Assembly: GCA_027924585.1 (NCBI GenBank)
Contig: BSBM01000092.1
Location: forward strand, 12,275,501-12,339,500
Length of the DNA: 64,000 nt
Direction of reading: 5' to 3'
Source: Larix kaempferi
Taxonomy: Eukaryota > Streptophyta > Pinopsida > Pinales > Pinaceae
Within the stretch, counting starts at the first letter, position 1. Every line of letters starts with the position of its first letter. Shown one piece after another: positions 34,847 to 47,618 of the stretch. The position numbers and the translations under genes are program-made. The notes under the pieces were generated by a model. It saw only the letters and a list, made by a program, of their open reading frames with translations, did not search any database and was not told where the DNA came from.

Positions 34847-34858
34847 TGGTATCAGAGC
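34847..34858 (+). other. LARD primer binding site (initiator tRNA-Met)
   Basis: TGGTATCAGAGC sits two bases after the 5' LTR. It is an exact match to the classic plant PBS complementary to the 3' end of initiator tRNA-Met, so minus-strand priming should still work if reverse transcriptase is supplied. Confidence 0.93.
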
Positions 34859-37158
34859 ACAGGTTGCAAACACTCGGGCATAGTTGGGCTCAGTTGAGGA
34901 AATAATATAAGCTGGTCAAGGGAACTCCATCGATAAGACGCAAACAAAGGATTTATGTTCCAAAGAATCAGCAAGAGGTAATCGACAAGATGTCTTTTAA
35001 ATCGCAAGTAAGTATACTCCCCTTGTTGAAGTATTCTAAAGGAAAAGCATTGTCGATATGTGAGCATTTATATGTTTCCTCCCGAAGTTGAATGATCTTC
35101 TATTTATAAATACTAGAGGATGAATATCTCCTCATGCTCTACAATTAGTTTCATTAAACGATAAGAAAGTATTCTTTAAAAAAAAATGATGACTAAAATA
35201 GTTGGACTATGTTCCTATCTTTATCTTGGTGATCTTGTTAAATATTTTCATATACATTAATCATAATGATAGTAATGAGAATCATAAGAGCATTTGCATG
35301 TTCAAAAATTTATAAGGGTTGTATAAACATAATTAGGATTATGTATCTAATGAAAGATGTACATTCATATCTCATTGATGCCATTGGTAGGGCTTTAGTA
35401 CATATATGAGTCAAGTCATAGACATTCATCATAGGTACTTGATTGCTTCAATTATATTTTATGATGATTAGAAAAGTTCTAGGCTTGGAAAGGTAACTAT
35501 ACAAATGAAGACAGGATAGCAAACATATAGAATTATGAAGGGGTGTAAGGTACATTTAGGTCATTATGAGAAGGATTGGAAAATTGTCAGGAATTACCTA
35601 GTTATTGATTTCACGCATTTATGTTGGGACGATTGTATTAAGTATGTGCACGAGATTGTAGGGTGCAGGGATCCTTATCATGTTAGAAAAATGCATAAAT
35701 GGTACTAAGGAGTAACTCCTGAAATTCTCCTTATTGGCTAAATGTTATTGAGAGAAGGTGTAGAAGATGTTTGTACATTAGATTGAATATTATATGTGAT
35801 GGTTTCGATATAGAATATTTAGTTTTGTGTTCTTCCTTAATTGTTATGTGACATGGTAGAAAATAATGATTAGTTGATTTTATAAATATATAATCTTCAA
35901 GGTTAATGTAAGTAATGTTACTATCCAAACCATAGATGGTTAGAAGAATTGTAAAAACTTTTATGAATGTTTAACAAAGGGTCATCCTCAAGGTAAAAGA
36001 TTGAAAGGATAGGAATTAACTTCATTTGGTTAAATGGACATTTTACTGTGAGAAATTTTCTAGGACTAGGAAATTGCCATCCTTGTGAATGATTTTCATG
36101 ACCTTCGACTTAACTCTACTTCCACAAACGAGTATCCTTCGTCATTATAACCTTATCTGAGGATTTCAAGGGATAAAAGAGAATAATTGTTAAGAATCCC
36201 CTTGTCTCTTTGCAGTATAGGATTGTATATAATAATGAAGTATAAATGTGTGACATGGGAACACGCTGGTAGCCTTGCTTGAAGGTTCAAAAGGATGATG
36301 GTTATAATTACTCAAGAAGTATACATGTGTATTCAAAGTAGTTAAAAAGATGCTTATGATGAAATGTTATGATCTCATTTTTGTAAATTCTAAATTCAGG
36401 AATCCTTACTAGGAATGTTGAGATACTGGGAGTGGTTGACAAAAGGATTATACCTTCATGTGGTCAAAGCTTTGCGTTATATGTATGGATACTTGAAAAT
36501 CCGTTAAAGAATGCATGAGTATCTTTTATATATACCTCTTACTTCAGTAATTTCTACTAAGATAGACGTGGGAAACAATGAGTAATAGTGATACTTTTAT
36601 TTTTGCTCATTAATTATGCCGACTTGCTATTCATGTACAGTTATATGTTTTCTCAAATTGATTATTTCGTTAAAACGGATAGATTATTGGAAACCTAGAA
36701 CCAACATGAAATAAATACAGTTAGTAGGATGCGGTAATCTTCTAACGTCCTTATGTTGCCACAAGGAATGAATGTTTTTATTTATTATGTGTTAAGGAAA
36801 ACATTGCTGACATGGAATTTGCAGGGTAGATCGGAAGTGATCTTGAGACAGTAATCGAGGTAAACTAGACCCTCGGCAGATGAAGGTGAGCTATGCGGTC
36901 ACCTTTGCAAAGGTATATGGTTATCATTATAAGGTATGAAAGTCTGTTTTAAACTCGGTGGAACTTGTAGAAAGACAAAATCTTAATATAATATGCATGG
37001 TACAATAAAGGGGTGAGGATGAAAGATCCACATTGCAGCTTTTATTATTGTTAATTGTTGTTGAATAAAGAACTAGACCAAATTGGCCCGAGAAACTATA
37101 GGATTACAAAATGTAGTATAACGAAATAATTGATGAATTTGAAGGAGATTTTCCTAGA

Positions 37159-37215
37159 CTCAAGCGAGGAGGCTTGAGGGGAATAGATTCCTGGACTCAA
37201 GCGAGAAGGCTTGAG
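37159..37215 (+). repeat. Duplicated CTCAAGC/GCTTGAG hairpin in the LARD
   Basis: Two perfect 7-bp stems, CTCAAGC with GCTTGAG, lie at 37159-37178 and 37196-37215, around loops GAGGAG and GAGAAG. They sit in 37-bp direct repeats that both end GAGGGGAAT. The loops differ by one base while the stems are identical. Confidence 0.8.
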
Positions 37216-37385
37216 GGGAATTATGTAAAAGTGCGTTAAGGGCACTGAAACACTCCCGAGAAATCAGGGAGTTGACAGCCGCTAGGATTCTTGAAGGAAT
37301 CAGCAAGCTGTAAAGACCTAGGCAAACTATAAGAGAATGCATATGCGGGAGGCACGACGCTGCTTAGTATGCATGAGAGAAAGTA

Positions 37386-37510
37386 TTGCTGCGTGAGCAC
37401 TGTGGTGTTAGGCAAGAAATCTATGAAATAAATTGCTGTGTGAGCACTGAAGTGTTAGGAAAGAATTTCGAAAGGATTGTTGTGTGAGCACTCGGGTGTT
37501 AGACAAGAAT
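37386..37510 (+). repeat. Three-unit hairpin repeat in the LARD
   Basis: Three units start at 37386, 37433 and 37477 with the pattern TTGCTGTGTGAGCACT...GTGTTAGGCAAGAAT. The centre varies as CACTGTGGTG, CACTGAAGTG and CACTCGGGTG, each able to pair CAC with GTG. The array ends about 400 bases before the polypurine tract. Confidence 0.75.
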
Positions 37511-37907
37511 TTTCTGGATCAAATGAATGGTTTGTTGTGATTAAGCTCATAGTCTACATTCCTGGATCACTTGAATTGTGGGTGCTTATGATAATAAAAG
37601 CACAAACAATGATTAAAATATACTCCATAAGCTGCAAATGTTATGTCACAATAAAAGACTCAGTATTTATGAACACGAGTCTGATTATGAAGTTGATGAT
37701 AAGTTTTACAGTTTCTTTGAATTCAGGTTTTAAAAAAATAAAAATAAAAAAATAAAATAAAAATGCAGGGTGATTGATAGTGACTTGCGAGAAATTCATG
37801 AAAGACCAAAGAAGGAAAAAATAGAAATAATGAAGCAAGCAGAAAGGTGACTCAAGAAGAGAGGACGAACTGCTAGAAATATCCACACCGAGGACGGTGT
37901 TATTTTT

Positions 37908-37921
37908 AAAGGGGAGGAGGA
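37908..37921 (+). other. LARD polypurine tract
   Basis: AAAGGGGAGGAGGA immediately precedes the 3' LTR, the expected primer for plus-strand DNA synthesis. It fixes the element's orientation as plus. Confidence 0.92.
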
Positions 37922-40900
37922 TGTGATATCCCCCTCTTTTCGTATGCTATTGTTTTGTAAATATGTCACATTTTGTAAATGGACATGGTGAGGAGCTCAA
38001 GGCCAAGGCCCCACCAGAGGTCCTTGAGTAGATTGTAATCTATTTTTCCTAAGGTGTATTTGATGTTAATAACTTAGGAGACAAAAAGGTATACTACAAT
38101 ATGGTTAGGGAAAATTCATAAAGCTTAAAAAGAAGCTTAACCTATTAAAAATATTACATCAGTATGAATTATATATTAAGAAGCAGCTAAGTATTGATAA
38201 AACATTACTAGGCTATTATTGGTATATATATTTATAAAGGATAGTGATAGTCATTAATGTTATTATTAGAAATAACTTATATACTACCTTTAAGCTATAT
38301 GATTAACTCCTAAGTTGTAGGAGACTAAAAGTTGATAACACAACTAAAATGATGGGCAGATGAATCCACTAAGGATCTGACTAAGATACTATGGCCTAGT
38401 TAATTTAAATACTTAAACCATAATAGTGGATAATATAAGTAACCTTAGCAGAGAATGCCAAAGAGTTATCTGCAGAGTCTGAAGATAGAAACAAGCCTAA
38501 GGATTTAATTTTAAAGGACTTTATGTTATAATCACTTTTAAATAAAAAGGAAGATATTATAGTAGTATGCTAATACAATATGATAAAGTATATATTGCAA
38601 AATATATATTTATATGAATATACATAGTATATATATACTTTAGATTTCATCATCATATATATATATGTGTGAGAAAATGAAACAATCATACTTTCCCAAT
38701 ATAGTACCTTATATGGGAAAGGAAGATACCGTAGCATTTATGCTAAAGGACTATAATATATATATACATATATTCTTCTTGATTTTATCATAGTTTTCAA
38801 AGGAAGTAGTAACTTCTTCAAGACATAACTAAGAGATTAGGAGAATAATGGAATGAAGAGAAGCGTGGTATGAAGGACCACGTATTACCTTAATGAAACG
38901 TGTTACCTTAATGAAGTGAAGCGCCATCTTGCATTGTTGTGGGTCAGTGGTTGTTGGAGCGTTATCCTTTGAGTGCCATTCATCGTTTAGGCGGCGAATT
39001 CACTACCACGCCGAGGGGAAAGAATTCCTTCTTAAAGAGGTGAGTGGAGGGAAGCATTAATTAAAAACTTCCTCGGGCTTGCCATTTGTCGTATAGTTAA
39101 CATGCAAACTACCTTAAGTAAGAAGGGGGGGGAATCTGGAGGGGGGATCTTTCCTCTCTGCGTTAGAAGGAAATACATCTGCTATAGAGCCATCTCGGGC
39201 GGTGGAAGGAGAGTAGAAAAATGTTGCTTGGGAGATCATTGATACTCGGAAGTTGTCTTCTCTAATGAAATCGCATCTATTTCTGTTTTGATTTTTTTCT
39301 TTTGGTTGTATGACATTCGGAGTTAGAGAGTGTGGATCTGGAATTGATCCCCGCCCCCTTAATGCGTTGATGTTCAGTATTCCATACTAAGGAGCTGTAT
39401 TTTCGTGTTGCTGAAGTGATTTTGAAAGATAGAGTAAGATCAGATCATCTCTGATGGTTGAAACGTAGAGGCATTGTGCTGTTCAGTATCTCATGCCTCA
39501 GGATCTCGATTTGCTGTGGGAAATCGTTCTAATGCTTAAGCTTAAAACGTATGTGCATTGTTTATTGCTTTTGTGTTTATTTAATGCACCCAGAATGGAT
39601 CGGCCGAGTTGAATAGATCGATTCACATTTAATTTACTGAGCCATATTCTGTCAATAGAATTCGCAGGCTCTGTTTGATGGCCGATTTGAGTAGATCGAT
39701 TTCCATTTAATTTACTGAGCCATATTCTGTCAATAGAATTGGCAGGCTCTGTTTCACCGCCGATTTGAATAGATCAATTTCCAGGAAATCTTTCTCCGCC
39801 TTGCAATCTCATTCATGGATTGATCATTATGGATCGGTTGATTAATATTTATAGACTCTGGAGATCTATCTACTTTGATATTTTTCTTACTGTATATTGA
39901 GATTTATTGGTAGCGTTTTCGGCATATGTTTGTGGATTGTTGTTTGATGGGAAGCTGAGAAATCCCAGCGATCTCTCTAAATACAGAGAACCGTGGATTG
40001 AGCATTATGGATCGGTTGACTGTGGAGATCTATCTACTATATATATATATATAATTTCTGGACAGAGTACATGCTCAGGAGCGAGCTCTGCATTTTCTTG
40101 TGTGTTAGCTCTTCGATCTAGTCTCGCTCTCCCTCTCTTAGTGTCGATAAGTTTTATTGATACATGTATTGGGAATAACTTGGAGGGTAGAATCTGGTAG
40201 TATTCTAGTTTTCGTGGGATAATCTATTAGCATACTTGTGTGTTTTTAATTGCTGGTGAATTTCTGTCAGATGGGAATATAATTATTTATATACGGTTTG
40301 ACAGGTTTTAAATGGTTGGGGAGGTCTCGATAAAGTAGTTCTGTAGAAGGAAAGGGAAGGGATAGCTGGTTAGCTTGATCCCTGTCTTGTTTCTTGTTGA
40401 TATATCCCTTATACGCATGATTTAGATGTAAGGATGCGTTGCATTACAGCTCTTTCTTTATATAAACCTTATACTTTTCGAATTGATGGTAAGGACCAGA
40501 CCCCTGCGTAACAGAGATCTTGGATCTCTGGTTTTCCTCTTGAATATCGACGCTCTTACATATGTTTGGTTACCACGACCTCCGGAGTTTTGGAAGTAAA
40601 TGAATTTGTGACTGAAAGAAGTAGAAATTAGTATCTGTTTGCTTTCAAGTCGTTGGGTTGAAAAACGTGTTTCGCTGTTGTTCCTCTATTTGGAAGAAAA
40701 TGCTTGGATCTCCTTTTATTTGAAATCTTGGCTGTATTGAGAGCGTGTTCAATTTTTGCTGTTGTTCATTTTTGTTGGAAAGAAAATCAGGTTTTCCTTC
40801 TATACTGTGAAATATAGTTAGAGTATGTTATACTTACTCGATGTGAAATTGGGGCGATAAATTTCTGAACTATATATTATATATTATATATTGTTGTGGT

Positions 40901-41730
40901 GGCGATTTAAGAGAAAATGATCTCTAGTCAGTATCGTTGCTGCTTGCATCCGGAGAAGGTAATTACTATAACATGATTTTTGTCTTGGATGGATTTTGTT
41001 GCGTACTATGGTAAGAAGAACGAAAGATCCGAATTGGATTTTGTTTCATTACAAGAAGAGATACGACCTGATGGATAGCCATTACTGCATATCTCTGCTA
41101 TCATGTAGAATGAATACATTTACAAATTGATGAACTAAATGCATTATATTGGTAACTTATCTCTGTTTCTCGATCTTGTAATATATGCTATCATTGTTGC
41201 CACGTAATCGTGGTGGGTCCTATGTATTTTATATTGCTGCTTGTTGATCACAGTAGATAGGGTTGATCCCTGTAAATAGACCCAGTAGCGTTGTACACCT
41301 GGAGAGAAAAACCCTGCTGGTGATTAATTACCAGAGGATGTAACTCAGTTATTTTCGATAAATAATACAAGATGCAAAGAAGGTTTTGTGGACGTAGCCC
41401 AAGGAGGGGGTGAACCACGGTATATGTTGTCTCGTTCATATGTATGATTTTAATGGTGATGTTGTTATGTTTATGGTTATTTTGTGTCAAATGAAATTCT
41501 TGGAAATTGATTATGGCTGCTATTTAAAATATATCATTGTTCGGCCTATGCTGTGTAACATGGGCGTATAATAAGCATTTTATATCGTCGTTTCCTCCCA
41601 CAAGTACATTTCCTTGCAGAGTTCATTGACGTTATGGCAATACATTTATTTCGTTAGTTATATAATGGAAGAAAGTTTGTTTTTAAATTTTACCAAATTT
41701 ACTAACTCGTTTTATTTGGGAGATGTCACA
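37922..41730 (+). repeat. LARD 3' LTR
   Basis: Colinear with the 5' LTR at a constant offset of 6886 bases. It includes the 78-bp tandem repeat at 39602-39782 and the TATA run at 40038-40054, and ends TCACA just before the second GTGGA. Confidence 0.93.
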
Positions 41731-41735
41731 GTGGA

Positions 41736-44700
41736 CATCATCGTGGTGCTAGGCACGTGATGGTGTGGTGATGTTTCAAGCCATGTGACGAGCTATAAGT
41801 GTTTTGGTTTGAAGTTTAACTGAGCTGTCCTCCTTGGTGGCTATGGTAGATGGTGTCTTTAATGTGGTTGTTGCTTGGGTTTACGTGAAAACCCTTCGAT
41901 GATCTCCACCGTTGATCTAGCAAGGGTTTGGACTTTGGGATCTAACCCTAACCACCACTTCGTTCTACGGAGTTATTATTTCCTTGGCATTCGGTGTAGT
42001 GGCTCTGAGGAGAGGTCGACAAGCCGAGAGCCTTCAGGGTTTTGTTAGCTAGTTTTTGTTTTGTTTTGTGGAGTGCCCACGGTTCGAAACCGTGACCTGT
42101 TGATAGCTTAAGAGCCGATACAATCATGGTGTTTTACAGTAGCAGTTTGTATTAAAAGTTCTAGGGTGAGTGACAAATGCTTCATGGTAGTTGATTTGAT
42201 ACTTCACTTTCCATGTTTGTCCAATGGCAGTTTTTCCAGAGTTGTTTTCCACCCTTCTTTGCATTCGGTGGTGGAGTAATGGTTCTAGTTTGTACGGTAT
42301 TGACGTTCTGCTACGGTGATAACTTAAAAGGTAATGGTTCTCAGTTCGAACCCTATGTCTTCCATTCTATTTTGAGAGTTCAGTTAATGTTATTTCATTT
42401 GTAATGACTTCTGTCAAAAGCTTGTTTTAACAACTTCTGTGTTCAAATGGTAGGTATCTTCACCGACCCGCTTCCCAGCTTAGGTTTTGATAACAGGCAA
42501 CTGCAAAAAGACCGGTAAGCTTCGGTGGTTACTCGTTACTTCGGTTAGATGACTAGTGGACCTTCATTGTGTTTTTTGTCTAGACTTCGTGTTTTCTTTG
42601 GTTCTGAGGGGTGACCTTCGTCGAAGTATTTGTGAGCCGTTTTGATAGTTAGGGAGGATGAAACCCTCGACCCTTTCGTAGTTGTTTTCAATAGTATTTG
42701 TTTTCCATTGTACAATCCGTAAAAGAAAATACTAAGGAGAGGGTTTTAACCTTCCACTGTTCTCAGTAAATGAAAGGATTTATGTTTTCATTCGACCTGT
42801 GTTTGTGTGGATGATACTGTGAGCATTGGTCTATTTTGTGTAAAGAAAGCAAAGCTTATTGTTTGAAAACTACTGTGTCTTTGATAATACAAGAGCTTTG
42901 TTTTCCTATGTTATCGTGTTTGTGTTTGAGTTTAAAAGCAAGGCTCCTGTTTGTATGCATTGAGGTTTATCATTTTGCCACTAGTGTTTTTTAAGAGAAG
43001 TTTGGAATTTGAGAGTTTAACCCTGTGCTTAAATGGTCAAACCTTAATGTGTTGTTCTCGGAAATGCTCTGCTGTTATGATAACAAATGTTTAGCTTCCG
43101 AAAGTAGATGTATACAACGAGTTAACCATATGGTTTTACTGTTTATGGTTTTCAATTAAAACGTGAAAGTAGTCTCACGATGATGCCGAGATGCTCTTAA
43201 AATTGGTCTTGAAGAATGTGTATGATAAGCATTTTCGAGACTATGCTTATGGAGTTGAAAACTTCAGTTTGTTATTCTTTCCTGTCGATTCTTATGATGG
43301 CCGTGAGCCAAAATGCAATGTTTTGTTTTCAGTTATGAAATGAAATCGTGACCAGTTTCTTGTTCTGTTTCAAGCTTAACTAAACTCTAAATCTCAGAGC
43401 TAGATGTAGATACTTCTAGGGTTTGATCAACAAAGGGTTACGATCCTGTCATAAATTTTAAGTTTATTAACGAAACTCTATTTTGATCACATAATGGTTC
43501 TTTGTTTTAATAGTTGTGATAACTATGGAAAATGATGAAGCCACGAGCTAGGGTTTCTAATCCTATGTTGAATGTGAATGGGATTAACTGTAGTTTAAAT
43601 AAATAAATAATAGAATAGAAAATGAATATTGTGCATAAAGATTAGTGCTAAATAATTATGCATTGTTTGTAATAAAAAGGGTTCTGTTTGTTTATGCGAT
43701 TATATTTACTTTCTAGCAGTATTGAATAACAGTAATATGTACTTAGGAAGTAATTATTTTGCAGTTGTTATTTCAATAAAAATTTGTGAAATAAAAATAC
43801 AGTGAACCTTAAACATTTAACTGATGAAAGGAATGATAAGAGAAAGACATTGATTTATATTATTTAATAGAGAAAATTATTGGTAAGAAAAACTAATGAA
43901 TTACAACAGTATTGATCTTGTCATTCATTTGGAAATATGCTTAACAATTTATCTATGTTAATCTCTTCTCTGTACTAGAGTACGATGCAGAACCATTAGC
44001 ATGGGGAAAAATACAAAGAAATATTTTATTCAATTCATCTTACATAATCATTTACTATACAGAATCCTAATTAGGTCAGAAACTAAAATAAATGCATTTT
44101 TTTAACAATATCCTTGAAAACAATAAATCAACAATTACAAATAGAAACTTTAACTACTTAGAATTAGAAAAGACAAGTAGAACCTATAAATGAAGATATG
44201 GCTGACAAACACCCAAGGAGGCATGTTCCTCCCAACCTTTTCCAGAAGAAGCAGCAAAACTACTTACTTCCTTTGGACCCCCGAGCTTGCTTACTAAACC
44301 ACTAAGTAGATGGAATCTGTGTGAAGCAAGGCACTCAGCAATATAAATTCTGCACTCAAATATGCCTTCTGCACTCAGTAATGTAACTTTTGCGCTCAGT
44401 AGTATAATAGGTAGACTTACACCATGATAAAAAACTTAGCATATCCCCTCATCGAATCTCTTGGGTGTAAGCACAACAAAACCCCAAGGTAATTTTCCTC
44501 GTCAAGAAAAGTGATGAACCTCAGTTCATAATTCGATGGCTCTTATATAGACTGCCTAGGTCTTTAGTGGTCAGTTTGAATAAATGAGCCTCAAGCTCCA
44601 GTCCCACCTTCTAGGGCACTATGACCACCTTTCAAGGGCGTTGTCCCATACCAACAGCTAGTTAGTTGCATCATGATGCTGCCACTTGTCCATTGCCTTC

Positions 44701-44908
44701 TACCTCAGATTCCATTCCACCTAGTGGGTCAGTAAACACTCTTTCAACAGTCCCTTTAGGTGTTTGTCTCCTATTTAATTTATTAAATAATAAAATATTG
44801 TGCAATTACAGTCATCCTTGGACACTTGTCCAATATAAAACTTTACAATAAAAGTTAACATAATGTTTTCCAACATAAAATGTTTTTTAGCAAAAAGGAT
44901 ATGTTACA
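41736..44908 (-). mobile_element. Gypsy-B 3' LTR, part right of the LARD
   Basis: Continues the LTR broken at 31035, aligns with 50865-54016, and ends ATGTTACA. Short open stretches such as 44666-44851 recur in the other LTR but have no known motif. Confidence 0.9.
42078..42094 (+). other. tRNA T-arm-like hairpin in the Gypsy-B 3' LTR
   Basis: CACGG-TTCGAAA-CCGTG is a 5-bp stem with a 7-base loop, the form of a tRNA T-arm containing a pol III B-box (GGTTCGAAACC). A second B-box-like GTTCGAACCC is at 42344. Both read on the strand opposite to Gypsy-B transcription. The matching hairpin at 51207-51223 has a paired C-G to T-A change. Confidence 0.6.
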
Positions 44909-44921
44909 AACACCCCCACTT
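44909..44921 (-). other. Gypsy-B polypurine tract
   Basis: The minus strand reads AAGTGGGGGTGTT right before the 3' LTR edge, in the expected place and composition. It is interrupted by T residues. Confidence 0.75.
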
Positions 44922-45515
44922 AAGCTCAACATCATCCTCGATGTTGCTTATTCATCATCCGATCCTTCCTGGAACAGAACTGGATATGCTTCCTGCATTA
45001 GACTTTCCAGTTCCCAGGTAGCTTCATCAGGGCTAAGGTGCTTCCATTGCACCTTTACCTTCCCCATGGTACGATTCCGAAGCATAATTTCCCTCCTATC
45101 GAGAATACAGTCTGGTTCCACCTGAAAATCTCCTTTGGGTCCACCTGTATGTCATTCCAATTCAGCACATGAGTAGCATCATGCACATACTTCTTTAAAA
45201 CAGAAATGTGAAAAACATTATGGATTTTTAAGTCAGATGGAAAAGCCAATTGATATGCAACATCTCCAATCCTTGATAGGATTTCAAATGGTCCACAGTA
45301 CCTTGATGCTAGTTTAGCAAAACTCCTAAGCTTCAAGGAACTTTTCCTGGGTTTTACCTTTATAAAAACATGGTCTCCAACCTAAAATTCTCTTTCAGTG
45401 CATTTCAAATCTGCATAACTTTTTTGTCGATCTTGGGAAACTTTTAAGTTACCTTGAACCTGTTTCACGATTAGCTCCATTTCTTTCAATAAATCTAGTC
45501 CTAGCATTAATCTTT
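44922..45515 (-). pseudogene. Gypsy-B integrase C-terminal and chromodomain-like tail
   Basis: The minus strand encodes LRSFAKLASRYCGPFEILSRI, FPSDLKIHNVFHISVLKKYV and, after a frame change, KVQWKHLSPDEATWELESLM. These are the conserved C-terminal integrase and chromodomain-like parts of plant chromoviral gypsy elements. The stop after SDDE lies about 25 bases before the polypurine tract. Frame breaks are present near 45055 and 45385. Confidence 0.82.
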
Positions 45516-46342
45516 CTACAGGGTTATCCAAGAAATAGGAGTACAACATTTTCTTCCATACAAAATCTCAAATGGACTTAACTTGGTAGATGCTTGATAA
45601 TGATTATTGTATGCAAATTCTGCTAAATGTAAATAATCTTCCCACTTAGATGGCTGATCTTTGACATACATTCTTAGCATGTCTTCTAAAATCTGGTTTA
45701 CCCTTTCTGTTTGACCATCAGTTTGTGGGTGGAAAGAAGTGTTGAAATTTAGATTAGTATTTAAACCTTTAAATAGTGCTATCCAAAAATTTCCAGTGAA
45801 CTTAGAGTCCCGGTCAGAAATAATTACCTTTGGAATTCCGTGCAAGCGAAAGATTTGCTTCATAAATACATTTGCAATGTTAGAAGCTTTAAAAGTGGTT
45901 TTAACAAGAATAAAATGAGCAGCCTTACTTAGCTTGTCCACAACCACCATTATGGAGTCATTCTGTTTCTGGTTTTTAGGCAAACCTGTAATGAAATCAA
46001 TACTTATAATCTCCTATTTCCATTCCGGAATTGGAAATGGCTACAACAGTCCAGCTGGATGTTGATGTTTAGCCTTAATAGTCTAACATTCAAAACATCT
46101 GGCTATGTATTCAGCCACTTCATTCTTCATGTTGGGAAAAAAATAATCCTTCCTTAACATAGTTAGCATTTTTTTATAACTTGGATGTCATGAATAAGGA
46201 ATCTTATGAACTTCATCCAAAATTAACAGCTTAACCTTTGACACATTTGGTACATAAATTCTGTTTTTATAAGTCATTAAGCCCTTTTTATTAATGATGA
46301 AATCTGTTATTAAATTTTCAGATACATTTTCAGCAACTTTAC
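45516..46342 (-). pseudogene. Gypsy-B integrase zinc finger and catalytic core
   Basis: The core is open for 155 residues (45516-45983), with VVVDKLSK, ISDRDSKF and QTERVNQ in DD35E spacing. Upstream, 45984-46342 holds the decayed zinc-finger region with several stops. The core itself looks intact, but it is isolated from the rest of pol by frame breaks. Confidence 0.88.
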
Positions 46343-47618
46343 CTAGCAATTTTTGATAATTTTCATCTTGTTTAATTCCTTCTTCAATTTGATTTCCAAA
46401 TCTGTCTTAAACATGCTGATTGCTGCCATAAAGCTGAATCTAGGATTCATGCTTAATGCATTAGCAACTTTGTTTTTTTTTCCTTTAATGTGTTGAATAT
46501 TGAAATCATACTCGCTAAGGAAGGCTAGCCATCTAGCTTGCCTTGCGTTAAGATTTGTTTGATCCAACAAATACTTTAAACCCTTATTATCTGTCATTAA
46601 TATGAATTTTCTTCCAATCAAGTGATGGTGCCACATTTTTAATGCATGTATCACGACTGTCAACTCAAGATCGTAAGTTGCATAATTCTTTTCATGGATT
46701 TTTAACTTTCTAGACTAAAAAGCAATAGCATGACCTTCTTGAGTTAAGACCCCTCCAAGTCCATTATTGCATGCATCAGTGCATACGACGAAATCCTTAT
46801 TAGGATCAACAATTTTTAAAATTGGTGCAGTGGTGAATAATTCTTTTAACTTATTAAAGCTTTCTTGACACTTTTTATCCCATACAAATATCTTCCCCTT
46901 CTTATGCAAAGAAGTAATGGGGTTCGCAATTCTTGAAAACCCTTCAATAAACTTTCGATAGTAACCTGTTATCCCCATGAATGATCGAATGCCAATTACA
47001 TCTTTAGGAACAGGCCACTTGTTAATTGCTTTTATCTTATCAGGGTCGACATAAATTCCATCTTTAGATATTATGTGACCTAAGGACTGTATTTTATCTT
47101 TATGAAAATCACAGTTACTGAACTTAGCGTAAAGCTGATGTTCTCTTAAAATTTGCAGAATTATTCTTAAATGTTCGTCATGCTTCTTTAGTTTTCGAGT
47201 AAATCAGAATATCATCAATGAACACAACTACAAACTTATCCAAATATTTATGCAGAATTTTGTTCATTAAACACATGAACACTGCCGATGCGTTGGTTAG
47301 CCCAAAAGGCATAACTACGAACTCGTAGTGTCCATATCATGTTCTGAATGCAGTTTTGAATATGTCTTCGTCTTTTATTCTAACTTGATGATATCCAGAC
47401 CTTAACTCAATTTTAGTGAATATCTCTGCTCCGCGTAATTGATCAAATAGATCATCTATGCGAGGCAAGGGATATCGATTCTTAATTGTCATTTTATTAA
47501 GTTGACGGTAATCGATGCACAATCGCATGGTACCGTCCTTCTTTTTATAAAAAATTACTGGTGCTCCCTAAGGAGACACACTTGGTCTTATTTAGTTTTT
47601 ATCTATTAATTCTTTCAC
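46343..47618 (-). pseudogene. Gypsy-B reverse transcriptase and RNase H remnant
   Basis: Readable blocks are [20 protein letters not shown] with [10 protein letters not shown] (the catalytic Asp of KIDL is Glu), a stop near 47337, FIDDIL near 47210, FSRIANPITSLHKKG and CTDACNNGLGGVL at 46978-46715, then NKGLKYLLDQTNLNARQARW at 46663-46343. Several stops and frameshifts separate them, so no working enzyme is expected. Confidence 0.88.

Larger units (their letters stand above)
34859..37907 (+). other. LARD internal domain, noncoding
   Basis: No gag, protease, RT or integrase motif could be read in any frame, and open stretches stay below about 100 residues. Toward the 3' side it contains two kinds of repeated hairpin units (37159-37215 and 37386-37510). 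Conserved noncoding internal DNA is characteristic of LARDs, where it is thought to carry packaging and reverse-transcription signals. Confidence 0.8.
31036..41730 (+). mobile_element. LARD-like non-autonomous LTR retrotransposon, recent insertion
   Basis: The LTRs are 31036-34844 and 37922-41730, 3809 bp each and colinear, starting TGTGATATCCCCC and ending GGGAGATGTCACA. The TSD GTGGA lies at 31031-31035 and 41731-41735. The PBS is at 34847 and the polypurine tract at 37908. The 3077-bp internal region has no gag or pol frame. Six base differences between LTRs were found by reading (31056, 32060, 32246, 33206, 33559 and 34752 against partners 6886 bases on), about 0.16%. This is the layout of large retrotransposon derivatives, which rely on proteins of another element. 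The unoccupied site survives at 50860-50864. Confidence 0.93.
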
